A stretch of DNA of 64,000 nucleotides from positions 124,001 to 188,000 of the forward strand of contig JAXLRF010000010.1 in NCBI GenBank assembly GCA_046331225.1, read 5' to 3'. Both the position numbers and the translations under genes were made by a program. Source of the DNA: VFMC01 sp046331225. GTDB taxonomy: Bacteria > Actinomycetota > Acidimicrobiia > Acidimicrobiales > Ilumatobacteraceae. Positions 16,601-23,547 of this stretch are shown in pieces. Every line of letters starts with the position of its first letter. The stretch's first letter is position 1. A model generated the notes under the pieces. That model was not told the origin of the DNA and did no database searches. It worked only from the letters and a program-made list of their open reading frames with translations.

Positions 16601-16949
16601 CGTGTACCGGCGCGATCTGGTGAACAACACGACGGTCCGCGTGGGGCAGAACACCGACGAGGGCACGGGCGAGGGTGGTAACCAGATGATCAGCTCGACG
16701 GGTCAGTACGTCGTGCACGCGTCGGGTCTGCCCAACCAGCAGCGCAACCTGTTCCGCTGGAACTCGGCCACCAACTCGAGCATCCAGGTGAACGTCACGT
16801 CGAACGGTGCCTCGGCGACGGGCGGCAGCTCGCGCGACGCGGTCGTCAGCAACGACGGCATGCGAGTGGCCTACGTGTCGTCGGCGAGCAACCTCGGCGG
16901 CACCATCAACGCCGGCTCCACCAACATCTACGTGTACCTGGGCAGCTGA
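13671..16949 (+). CDS. Secreted protein: three CBM-like modules, TTTAAP linkers, seven-bladed propeller
   Basis: 1092-residue exported protein. A signal peptide (RRARTRR, hydrophobic core, cleavage after AEA near residue 36) is followed by three homologous modules of about 150 residues at about 37-190, 275-425 and 505-655. Each has the shared blocks GDAKW, YTFSDWYR and TAWT, resembling carbohydrate-binding jelly rolls. They are separated by linkers of repeated TTTAAP. The last 400 residues hold seven repeats built around SDDGRYVVFHS and DVFVRD, a TolB/PD40-like propeller. No catalytic site is seen, so binding to a polymer or surface is more likely than hydrolysis. ATG 13671 has an upstream GGAG; ATG 13608 is also in frame. 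Very long open frames in the other phases are artefacts. Confidence 0.85.
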   Translation: MADRRARTRRTALLSLALVASALGVVVAGVGPAEAGPELIANASVEQVDPTDATRPTAWEADAWGTITATLTHPTGGGHTGSRYARVAITARTSGDAKWRFTPVAISPSTLYTFSDWYRSSTSTELVAEITSTTGAVSWMWLRSVPAATAWTQVSASFTTPAGAASVTVLHLLQAVGSLDTDDSSLSIGTAGPDTTAAPTTAAPTTTAAPTTTAAPTTTAAPTTTAAPTTTAAPTTTAAPTTTAAPTTTAAPTTTAAPTTTAAPTTTTVPVGGGLVANGSVETVDPATSSLPASWTQDRWGTNTTTFTYLSGDARTGSRSTRIVMSGYSSGDAKWRFATVPVTANTLYTFSDWYRATTATQLVAEVTSTTGTVSWIWIKSLPTATAWTNATGTFTTPATAARVTVLHLISANGTLDTDDTTLYAGTTPPASTTTTTAAPTTTAAPTTTAAPTTTAAPTTTAAPTTTAAPTTTAAPTTTAAPTTTAAPTTTAAPTTTVPAGGSGLVANGSVETVNPTSSVLPTGWSQARWGTNTAVFSYLSGDAHSGSRSTRVVMSGYSTGDAKWYFDKVEVTGSTLYSFSDWYRATAATQLVVEVDLSNGTTTWIWLKSLPTATTWTNATATFTTPATAVRLNVLHLISANGTLDTDDTLLYAGTTPPASTTTTPTTAAPTTSAAPTTSAAPTTTVAPGASSTQLVSVGLNNAAPNGDSSGAAISGNGRYVAFDSTASNLVSGDTNGQSDVFVRDLQTGTTTRVSLTSSGGQATSGSYEPAISDDGRYVVFHSDAALTANDGVGLRDVYVRDTVANTTTLVSIGVNTTAPIGGPSTWPSISDDGRWISFNSSATNLVSGDTNGHIDVFVRDMVNNVTQRVSVSSAEVQGSGGFGAFDNQISGNGRYVAFTSNETNVVTGVTLDVNVREVYVRDLVLGETVLVSKNTAGLPATGGSNDDPSLDTDGTFIMWHSTATDLIASDTNGAEDVYRRDLVNNTTVRVGQNTDEGTGEGGNQMISSTGQYVVHASGLPNQQRNLFRWNSATNSSIQVNVTSNGASATGGSSRDAVVSNDGMRVAYVSSASNLGGTINAGSTNIYVYLGS
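14256..14468 (+). repeat. 18-base tandem array, 11 exact units (TTTAAP linker 1)
   Basis: Eleven identical copies of ACTGCTGCGCCGACGACG start at 14271 and every 18 bases to 14451, after a variant unit at 14256. They encode the first Thr-Ala-Pro linker of the propeller protein. The codons ACT and GCT are rare around here, so the array looks freshly amplified from one unit. Confidence 0.95.
14976..15155 (+). repeat. 18-base tandem array, about 10 units (TTTAAP linker 2)
   Basis: Seven exact copies of ACCGCGGCACCGACGACG begin at 15030 and repeat every 18 bases to 15138; about three variant units precede them. The peptide is the same as in linker 1 but the codons differ, so this array expanded independently. 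Confidence 0.93.
15661..15732 (+). repeat. Short 18-base array (linker 3)
   Basis: About four diverged units with core GCGCCCACCACGTCCGCC encode a short TTSAAP linker between the third binding module and the propeller. Confidence 0.8.
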
Positions 16950-16978
16950 CGGCGCCCGGGCCGCTGATCGCTCGTCGC

Positions 16979-17998
16979 TCAGGCGGCGGCGTCGAAGGCC
17001 GCCTGCACCCGCGCGGCGTCGGGGTGGCGTGCGATGCGCTCGTGGATCAGCGTGCGCTGCTGCTCGGCCGACAGGCGAGGCTGGTCGACCGTGGCCCAGT
17101 GCACGAGCCCGTTCCAGAACCGGCCGATCAGCTCGCGTCCTGGCACCGACAGCCCGTCGAGCGTGCGGAACCGCACGTGTGCGAGCTCGCCCAGGTACAG
17201 CCGCAACGAACGCACGTGGATCTCCTCGTCGGCACGGATGCGGCCGATCAACTCGGCGGCGAGCTCGGCCTGCTCGCGACGTCCGGCGAACAGGTCACCG
17301 GTGCGCAGGATCGCCTGGGTCTCGGCGAAGCCGATCTCGGCGCGGAACTCGATGATCAACAGGTTGGCCAGCAGCGAGAGCAACCCCTCGACCACCGGCT
17401 CGACCTCGGGCAGGAAGCGGCGGCCGGCCTCGGGGCGGGCGATCTGCTCGGGCGGGTCGACGTCGGGGAACGAGCCCGCTCCGAACGCGAGGTCGCGGGC
17501 CACGAACCACATCACGTCGTGCCCGCCGATGCCCTCGTCAGGCAGGCCGCCCTCGTCGATGCCGTGCGCCCACAGCAGCCCCTTCGGGAGGTGACCGATC
17601 GCCATCTGCGAGATGTCGTCGACGATGTAGGGCTGCAGGTCGGGGAAGGTCATCTCGGCGAGCAGCCGGCCCTTCGCCTCGATCTTGCCGATGATCGTGA
17701 GGCTGTTCCAGAACGTCTCGCCGAGACCTTCGCGCAGCAGCACGCGCGACTGCTCCACCGTCGGCAGGCGCACGCCGGCGAGCAGCGAGCTGTCGGCGTC
17801 GAGGACCTCACCGCCGCGCGCACGCAGCGCACGTTCCCACGCGCCGAACGCCTCCTCGCGCACGAGCGCACGAGGTGGCTGGTACGTGCCGTCGGCCATG
17901 ATCCCGCCGTGCATCCGGTGACCCTCGACGACGTGGGGCCGTGCATACTCGTGTTCACGCAGCAGTTCGTCGGTGGAATACACGAGTCGATCGCTCAC
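16979..17998 (-). CDS. Unknown protein, possible ferritin-like di-iron fold
   Basis: 339 residues, mostly helical, no signal peptide and no membrane helix. I do not recognise the family. The helices carry acidic and His residues in ferritin-like order: GKIEAKGRLLAE, then LLIIEFRAEIGFAETQ, then ADEEIHVRSLRLYLGE with an ExxH pair. Two such Glu sets plus ExxH would fit a di-iron carboxylate site, but spacing was judged by eye only. GTG 17998 is fixed by a TAGCGT box ending seven bases upstream. It is divergent from an SDR gene by 29 bases, so an oxygenase plus dehydrogenase pair is possible. Confidence 0.55.
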   Translation of the reverse strand: MSDRLVYSTDELLREHEYARPHVVEGHRMHGGIMADGTYQPPRALVREEAFGAWERALRARGGEVLDADSSLLAGVRLPTVEQSRVLLREGLGETFWNSLTIIGKIEAKGRLLAEMTFPDLQPYIVDDISQMAIGHLPKGLLWAHGIDEGGLPDEGIGGHDVMWFVARDLAFGAGSFPDVDPPEQIARPEAGRRFLPEVEPVVEGLLSLLANLLIIEFRAEIGFAETQAILRTGDLFAGRREQAELAAELIGRIRADEEIHVRSLRLYLGELAHVRFRTLDGLSVPGRELIGRFWNGLVHWATVDQPRLSAEQQRTLIHERIARHPDAARVQAAFDAAA

Positions 17999-18005
17999 AC
18001 CGCGA

Positions 18006-18011
18006 ACGCTA
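18006..18011 (-). promoter_or_regulatory. TAGCGT -10 box, leaderless start at 17998
   Basis: On the minus strand TAGCGT ends seven bases before GTG 17998. The box lies in the 29-base spacer to the divergent SDR gene, so both promoters overlap. Confidence 0.6.
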
Positions 18012-18027
18012 CTGACGAGGGGGATCC

Positions 18028-18822
18028 ATGCAGGAGTTGGCGGGTCGCGTCGCGGTGGTGACCGGCGGGGCGTCGGGCATCGGGCGAGCCATGGCCGCGC
18101 GGTTCGTCACGGCCGGGATGCAGGTGGTGATCGCCGACGTCGAGGAAGGCCCGCTCGCCGCGACCGCCGACGAACTCGGCGTCGTGCCGGTGCGTACCGA
18201 CGTGAGCGACGCAGCGAGCGTGCAGGCTCTGGCCGACGAGGTGGTCGCCCGGTTCGGCACCGCGCACGTGCTGTGCAACAACGCCGGTGTGGGTGGTGGG
18301 GGATCGATCCAGACGCTCACGCTCAACGACTGGAAGTGGGTGCTCGACGTCAACCTCTGGGGCGTGGTGCACGGCCTGCACTCGTTCCTGCCGCTGCTAC
18401 TGGCGAACGACGAGGGCGGCCACGTCGTGAACACCGCGTCGATGGCGGGCCTGAGCGCGTGGCCGGGCATCGGGCCGTACAACGCGTCGAAGTACGCGGT
18501 GGTGGGCATCAGCGAGACCCTCGCGATCGAGCTCGCCGACACACCCGTCGGGGTGAGCGTGCTGTGCCCCGGGGTGGTGAACACCAACATCTTCCAGAGC
18601 CAGCGCAACCGTCCCGCGTCGCTGCGCAACCCGACCCGCAACGCCGGTGCGCGGGCGGCCAACTCGCAGGTGATCGGGATGAGCGGCCTCGACCCGTCGG
18701 TGGTGGCCGATGCCGTGCACGACGCGATCGTCGACGACCGGTTCTGGATCATCACCCACCCCGAGTTGCTCGAGCACGTGCAGGCGAGAACCGCCTCGCT
18801 GCTCGCGGAGGGCGACCACTAG
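18028..18822 (+). CDS. Short-chain dehydrogenase/reductase (SDR)
   Basis: 264-residue classical SDR that oxidises or reduces an alcohol/ketone with NAD(P). The nucleotide motif TGGASGIG is at residues 12-19, NNAG at about 88, the catalytic Ser in NTASMAG and the catalytic YNASK at about 151-155. The acidic Asp at the end of the second strand (VIADVEE) suggests NAD rather than NADP. ATG 18028 has GAGGGG upstream. The stop TAG at 18820 forms the start of the next gene's TAGGTT box, so the two genes are packed edge to edge. The substrate is unknown. Confidence 0.9.
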   Translation: MQELAGRVAVVTGGASGIGRAMAARFVTAGMQVVIADVEEGPLAATADELGVVPVRTDVSDAASVQALADEVVARFGTAHVLCNNAGVGGGGSIQTLTLNDWKWVLDVNLWGVVHGLHSFLPLLLANDEGGHVVNTASMAGLSAWPGIGPYNASKYAVVGISETLAIELADTPVGVSVLCPGVVNTNIFQSQRNRPASLRNPTRNAGARAANSQVIGMSGLDPSVVADAVHDAIVDDRFWIITHPELLEHVQARTASLLAEGDH

Positions 18823-18825
18823 GTT
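18820..18825 (+). promoter_or_regulatory. TAGGTT -10 box overlapping the SDR stop codon
   Basis: TAGGTT ends six bases before ATG 18832 and its first three bases are the SDR stop codon. The MFS gene may therefore be transcribed leaderless from a promoter inside the end of the upstream gene. Confidence 0.55.
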
Positions 18826-18831
18826 CGCCGC

Positions 18832-20025
18832 ATGCCCTCGCGCCGTCTCGTCCTCACCTGCGGCGCGCTCACGGGCGTGTTCGCGTCGGGGTACGGCGTG
18901 ATGTTCACGGTGCTCGACGACTTCCGCGACGAGTACGGCATCGGTGCCAAGGCGCTCGGCGCGGTGGTGGCCGCCGGGTTCTTCACGTCGTTCCTGGCGC
19001 AGGTGCTGGTCGCGCCGATGGCCGACCGCGGCCACGCGCGCCGGCTGGTGCTGATGGGCATCGTCACCGAGGTGATCGGCCTGATCGTGATGGCCTTCGG
19101 CACGCGGTTCGTCGTGCTGCTGATCGCTCGGGTGGTGATGGGTCTCGCTGCGGGCGTGGCGCTGCCGGCCGTGCGTCGGATCGTCATCCTGTCCGACCCC
19201 GCCAACCTCGGCGGCAACGTCGGCAGCCTGCTCGCCGCCGATGTCGCCGGGTTCGCGCTCGGGCCCGCCGTGTCGGCCGTGCTGGTCGGGCCGTTCGGCA
19301 TCCCGGCCCCGTTCCTGGTGATCGCGGTGGCGACGGCGGTGTTCGTCCCGGTGATCGGTCGCCTGCAGGTGGACGACCGTGCCGAGACGGCACGCACCGA
19401 GGCACGCTTCGCGTTCGACCTGCTGCAGTTGCGCCCGTACGTGGCGGCGCTGTGCATGGGTGCAGCGGTGTTCTTCATGATCGGCACGTTCGACGCGCTG
19501 TGGGTGCTGGTGCTCGACGACCTGCACACCGCCGAGTGGATCGCCAACCTCGGGATCGTGCTGTTCGCCGTGCCGATGTTCTTCCTCGGGTCGGTGGGCG
19601 GCCGGTTGGCGCAGCGGGTCGGGCCGTTCCGCGTGGGCTCGCTCGGCCTGCTGGCCGGTGCCGCGTTCCTGATCGCGTACGGGCAGGCCCCGTCGGGCAT
19701 CGCCATCTTCTGGATCTCGATGGTGCACGCGGTGTGTGACGGGCTCACGGTGTCGAGTTCGGGTGTGGCGGTCGCACTGACGGCCCCGCCCGAACGGATG
19801 GCGGGTGCACAGGGCCTGCTCGGTGGCACCCAGACCCTCGTCGGCGGCGTGGCGGCGCTGGTGGCCGGCTCGCTCTACGAGGCGCACGGCCGAGCGATCA
19901 CCTATGGCGTGGCGGCCACCGCGATGGTGTTGCTGGTGCTGGCCGGCCGGCTGTTCGCGGGCGAGGTGTTCCACCAGCGGCCGGCCGATCGCACGGTCGG
20001 TGCCGAGCCGGTCTCGGCCGCGTGA
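18832..20025 (+). CDS. Major facilitator superfamily (MFS) transporter
   Basis: 397-residue membrane protein with about twelve hydrophobic helices in two halves and a charged central loop near residues 185-200 (VDDRAETARTEARF). The MFS loop motif after helix 2 is seen as APMADRGHARRLVLMG. It would export or import a small solute using the proton gradient. The gene follows an SDR by nine bases. The type resembles drug or sugar-efflux members, but the solute cannot be read. Confidence 0.88.
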   Translation: MPSRRLVLTCGALTGVFASGYGVMFTVLDDFRDEYGIGAKALGAVVAAGFFTSFLAQVLVAPMADRGHARRLVLMGIVTEVIGLIVMAFGTRFVVLLIARVVMGLAAGVALPAVRRIVILSDPANLGGNVGSLLAADVAGFALGPAVSAVLVGPFGIPAPFLVIAVATAVFVPVIGRLQVDDRAETARTEARFAFDLLQLRPYVAALCMGAAVFFMIGTFDALWVLVLDDLHTAEWIANLGIVLFAVPMFFLGSVGGRLAQRVGPFRVGSLGLLAGAAFLIAYGQAPSGIAIFWISMVHAVCDGLTVSSSGVAVALTAPPERMAGAQGLLGGTQTLVGGVAALVAGSLYEAHGRAITYGVAATAMVLLVLAGRLFAGEVFHQRPADRTVGAEPVSAA

Positions 20026-20113
20026 CCTCCCCGGCGGCGCACACGCGAGCCACGGACAGTCAGGGGTGGCACGCGGTTCGTCGTGTGCCGACGCCGACCC
20101 GGGAGGACCACGA

Positions 20114-20560
20114 GTGAGCACCCACCACCTGCAGCTGCACGGGAGTCGTTCGCCGCGCGTGCCGTTGGTGCCGGCCCGGCTGGTGGCCGCGGCGCCGGTC
20201 GCGTGGCTCGGGCTCGGGGTGGCCGTGTGGGCGGTCGGGTTGTTCGAGCCGGGCGACCTGGCGGTGGAGCTGCCGATCGTGCTGGTGCTGGCGATCGTGC
20301 TGCTGTTGGCGTTGACCGCGGCCTGGTTGGCGCAGATCGTGCTGGTGCTGCTCGCGTTCGTCACCCCGACGCTCACGATGATCGCCGCCGCGCTCGCCGA
20401 TCGCCTGGGCGGCGAGATCCCCGAGCGCTCGCCGGTCGAGCGGACGCTCGTCACGGTGGCGGTGGTGTCGCTGCCCGCACTCGTGGGCGCGGTGCTCGTC
20501 GCCCACGCCGAGCGGACCGCCCACGGGCACGTGTCACGATCGGGCTCGCCGATCGACTAG
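20114..20560 (+). CDS. Small membrane protein, unknown function
   Basis: 148 residues with about three hydrophobic helices (near 20-45, 52-90 and 115-135) and short polar ends. No family is recognised. GTG 20114 is well supported by GGGAGG eight bases upstream. It sits between an MFS gene and a PhyH oxygenase on the same strand, nine bases before the latter, so it may share its transcript. Confidence 0.7.
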   Translation: MSTHHLQLHGSRSPRVPLVPARLVAAAPVAWLGLGVAVWAVGLFEPGDLAVELPIVLVLAIVLLLALTAAWLAQIVLVLLAFVTPTLTMIAAALADRLGGEIPERSPVERTLVTVAVVSLPALVGAVLVAHAERTAHGHVSRSGSPID

Positions 20561-20569
20561 ACGAGGGGC

Positions 20570-21484
20570 GTGCAGCTGCCGCTCCTCACCACCGACCAGA
20601 TGGCGACCTTCGTCGCCCGTGGGTTCCTCCGCCTCGACGCCGTGGTGCCCGACGAGATCAACGCCCAGGCGATGGACGAGTTGCCGTCGCTGTTCCGGGG
20701 ATGGCTCGACGAGTTCCGTGGCGTCACCGGCACGGCCGACGACGGCGCCGAGGTGCACCTGCCTCGCTCGGGCACCGTGCTCGCCGACGCATACCCCGCC
20801 GACTCGGCGTTCGGTCGGATGGTGCGCGTGCCGGCGGTGGCCGGTGCGATCGAGTCGCTGGTGGGCCCCGGGCCGGTGGTCGACCACCACTTCGTGCACA
20901 TCAAGGTTGCGGGCGACCTGCACGCGCAGGGGTTGCACTGCGACGCGATCATCGACGACGGCCTCGCGTTCGACATCCAGCTGTTCTGGTTCCCGCACGA
21001 CGTGGCGCCGCGCGAGGGCGGCACGCGGTTCGTGCCGGGCAGCCACCTCCGTCGGGTCAACATGGACGACGTCGCCCGGTACCACCACCTGGCGGGCGAG
21101 CAGTACTTCAGCGGTCCGGCCGGCACCGTGGTGATCTTCCACCAGGGCCTGTGGCACGCCGGGGCACCCAACCACGGCACGCGCGACCGGGTGATGGGCA
21201 AGCTGCGCCTCAACCCGACGGTGCCGCAGGTACGCCTGTGGGACACCGGCGATCTCGACGCTCGCAACCGGGCCGACGACCACGTGTGGGCGCGCACCGA
21301 TCCGGAGATGGTCGCTGCGGTGCTCCGCCGCAACGAGGCGTGGTACGAGCCGTCGGTGCACCGCCTCGAGACCGTGCAGCGGGCCAAGCTGTGGCGCTAC
21401 GTGTCGGGTGACGACGCCTTCGACGTCGACTGGTACCTCACCCGCACCGAGCGCCGCGCCGGGCTCGTGGGCGGTGCCGCGTGA
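20570..21484 (+). CDS. Phytanoyl-CoA dioxygenase (PhyH) family protein
   Basis: 304-residue Fe(II)/2-oxoglutarate oxygenase. The iron triad is visible as HCD in LHCDAIIDD (about 124-126) with the distal His in LWHAGAPN (about 201), and the Arg for 2-oxoglutarate is probably in TRDRVMGKLRL. Such enzymes hydroxylate acyl or small-molecule substrates with O2. GTG 20570 follows the previous gene closely. Its stop overlaps the next gene (GTGA), a short conserved protein, so the two work or are expressed together. The true substrate is unknown; phytanoyl-CoA is only the family name. Confidence 0.88.
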   Translation: MQLPLLTTDQMATFVARGFLRLDAVVPDEINAQAMDELPSLFRGWLDEFRGVTGTADDGAEVHLPRSGTVLADAYPADSAFGRMVRVPAVAGAIESLVGPGPVVDHHFVHIKVAGDLHAQGLHCDAIIDDGLAFDIQLFWFPHDVAPREGGTRFVPGSHLRRVNMDDVARYHHLAGEQYFSGPAGTVVIFHQGLWHAGAPNHGTRDRVMGKLRLNPTVPQVRLWDTGDLDARNRADDHVWARTDPEMVAAVLRRNEAWYEPSVHRLETVQRAKLWRYVSGDDAFDVDWYLTRTERRAGLVGGAA

Positions 21485-21750
21485 GTGCCCGTCAGCAGGT
21501 GCTGATCCTGTGGCTCTCGGGCCCCGGCCTCGACGGCCGCACGCTCGGCTGGACGTGCTTCGACGGGACGGCCGGTGCCGGACCGCAGGTCGACGGCGAT
21601 CCGCCCTACGCCACCGGGCTCGCAGCGCTGGTCGATGGCTGGCGTCTGCTGCAGATGAGCCCGCTCGTGCCGCCGATCCCCGGCCACGAGCGCGAGACGT
21701 CGTTCCTGAAGCACGAGTTCGTGTTCGAGCGGATGATCGAGGTCGGCTGA
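21481..21750 (+). CDS. Short conserved protein coupled to the PhyH gene
   Basis: 89 residues starting at GTG 21481 within the PhyH stop codon, so translation is coupled. It ends with LLQMSPLVPPIPGHERETSF and a following KHEFVFER, a block I associate with small actinobacterial and proteobacterial proteins of unknown function. No catalytic motif or membrane helix is seen. It may be a partner of the oxygenase or simply share its transcript. A perfect 12-base palindrome (CGGTGATCACCG, 21757-21768) follows the gene. Confidence 0.7.
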   Translation: MSARQQVLILWLSGPGLDGRTLGWTCFDGTAGAGPQVDGDPPYATGLAALVDGWRLLQMSPLVPPIPGHERETSFLKHEFVFERMIEVG

Positions 21751-21783
21751 GGCCATCGGTGATCACCGCCCGTCGGCGCGGCG

Positions 21784-23481
21784 TCACACGACCGTGAGGC
21801 CCCACTTGGCGGCGAGGTAGGCCTCGACCGCACGGCGTTCGTCGGTGCTGAGCAACCGGCCGTAGGCGATCACCTCGGCCACGTCCGCCTGCGTGAACTC
21901 GCTCGTCGGCCAGCCGCCGATCGAGATGCCGTTCGGTGTCGTGGTGGCGGTCGTACTGCTCGTCATCGCCGCGCCGTTCTTGTAGACGTCCGCGCGCACG
22001 CCCACGGCGATCGCGGCGCTGTACAGAGCAGGTGCGGTCGACAGTGACGACGAACCCGGCAGCCACGAGTCGAAGTGGGCGCGGTCCTGGGTGTTGCCCC
22101 ACCAGCCGAGCAGCCAGTTGTTGTTCGTCGACGACAGCACACGCTGCCCGAACCCGGCACCGGTGTAGCGGGCGACGACGAACACGGTCGCGTCGCCGGT
22201 GAAGCGCACCGAACTGTTGGTGAGCGCGTTGAGCCCGGAGGTGGTCACCACCGGCAGGCCGTTCAAGGTGGCCGAGGTCGATCCGGTGGCGGCCGCCGCG
22301 GTGCGAGGCGTGAGCGTCATCCCGTGACCCGAGCGGTCGGCCCACGAGGTCACCGATTCGGTGCACGAGGTGAGCGACGCTCGCAGATCGGTCTGGTCGG
22401 TGGCGTCGAACCACGACGTCGGGCCCACCGCCATCCGCGACGTCGCAGTGGCGGCGACGGTGAGCCCCCACTTGTCGGCCAGGTACTGCTCGGTCTCCTG
22501 GCGTTCGGCGGTGGTGAGCACGCGGTCGTAGGTGATCACCTCGCTGATCGCCGCTGCGCTCTTCTCGCCGGTGTAGGTGCCGGATCCGCCGACGGCCAGG
22601 CCCGCAGGTGGCGTCACGCCGCCGGCGTTCGAGGCGATCTGTGTGCCGTTGCGGTACACCGTCGAGGCGCTGCTCGTCGGGATCGTGGTCGAGTAGAGGA
22701 TCGCCTGCGTGGTGACCGGGGTCGACGGGTTCGACACCCAGCCCTCGAAGTACGCCTGGTCCTGCCAACCCCACCACCAGCCGAGCAGCCAGTTGCCCGC
22801 GGCGCTCGACAGGATGCGCGCCGCCGGCGCGCCGGTGCTGCGGGCGACCACGAACACGGTGCGTGCCCCGGGGGAGCGCATCATCCTCAAGTACGTGGTG
22901 CCGTCGGTGATCACGGCAGGACGTCCGTTCAGGCCCGTCGCCGACCACGCGACGGTGGTCGTGGGCGTCGGGCTCAGCAGGTCGAAGCCGTTGCCGGTGC
23001 GGTCGCGCCAGCCCGGTGCCGTGGTGCACACCTGGGACGAGGTGATCGTCGACGACGCGGCCGCGTCGTACCAGGCGGCAGGATCGGCGATCGGCAGGTC
23101 GATGCTGCAGGTGAACAACGGTGGCCCGCCGACCGCACCGGGCCGCAAGCTGAGCGTCCATCCGTTGCCCGATGCGACGGTGCCGGACGCGTCGATCGTC
23201 ACGCCGGCCGGCAACGAGAGCGAGCCGCTCGCCGTCATCTGGGTGAACGTCGTCGGATACGCCCCGGTGCTCGCCAGGTGGGCGGGCGCCGCCGTCCGCG
23301 CCGCATCGGCCGACCCGGTGCACGCGGCGCTCTGCCCGCGTGAGGTGATGCGCCCGACACCGACCACCACGACGGCCGAGAGCACGCCGACGAGCACGAC
23401 CGCCACCAGCACCTCGACGAGGGTGAACCCGTCCGCGCCGCGCGAGCGGCCGGTGCCGGGGCGCGTCGAGGTGCAGGTCAC
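21784..23481 (-). CDS. Type IV pseudopilin fused to two LamG-like domains
   Basis: 565-residue surface protein. It begins with a short Arg-containing leader and a prepilin peptidase site (GADG then FTLVEVLVAVVLVGVLSAVV), so it would be cut after Gly18 and assembled by a type II/IV pilus machine. A short pilin-like part with two Cys follows. Then come two homologous concanavalin-like (LamG) domains, at about 135-350 and 360-565, each ending in a block such as EVITYDRVLTTAERQ and KWGLTV. The domains would project a ligand-binding surface. GTG 23481 starts it. No pilus assembly gene lies in the window, so it is an orphan pilin. The SDR gene is divergent. Confidence 0.82.
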   Translation of the reverse strand: MTCTSTRPGTGRSRGADGFTLVEVLVAVVLVGVLSAVVVVGVGRITSRGQSAACTGSADAARTAAPAHLASTGAYPTTFTQMTASGSLSLPAGVTIDASGTVASGNGWTLSLRPGAVGGPPLFTCSIDLPIADPAAWYDAAASSTITSSQVCTTAPGWRDRTGNGFDLLSPTPTTTVAWSATGLNGRPAVITDGTTYLRMMRSPGARTVFVVARSTGAPAARILSSAAGNWLLGWWWGWQDQAYFEGWVSNPSTPVTTQAILYSTTIPTSSASTVYRNGTQIASNAGGVTPPAGLAVGGSGTYTGEKSAAAISEVITYDRVLTTAERQETEQYLADKWGLTVAATATSRMAVGPTSWFDATDQTDLRASLTSCTESVTSWADRSGHGMTLTPRTAAAATGSTSATLNGLPVVTTSGLNALTNSSVRFTGDATVFVVARYTGAGFGQRVLSSTNNNWLLGWWGNTQDRAHFDSWLPGSSSLSTAPALYSAAIAVGVRADVYKNGAAMTSSTTATTTPNGISIGGWPTSEFTQADVAEVIAYGRLLSTDERRAVEAYLAAKWGLTVV

Positions 23482-23533
23482 GGCGTCGACCGTCCGGCGC
23501 CGGCCTCCCCCGTCAGGGGGCGTCGTCTGCGTC

Positions 23534-23539
23534 TAGCGT
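23534..23539 (+). promoter_or_regulatory. TAGCGT -10 box, leaderless SDR start
   Basis: TAGCGT ends eight bases before ATG 23548. Confidence 0.55.
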
Positions 23540-23547
23540 GACTGCCC

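Noticed and set aside
12908..16681. Open frames of more than 1000 codons in other phases and on the opposite strand of the propeller gene
   Set aside because: They are shadows: high G+C and the 18-base repeats remove stop codons in all phases. Their products are low-complexity Arg/His/Asp-rich strings without domains.
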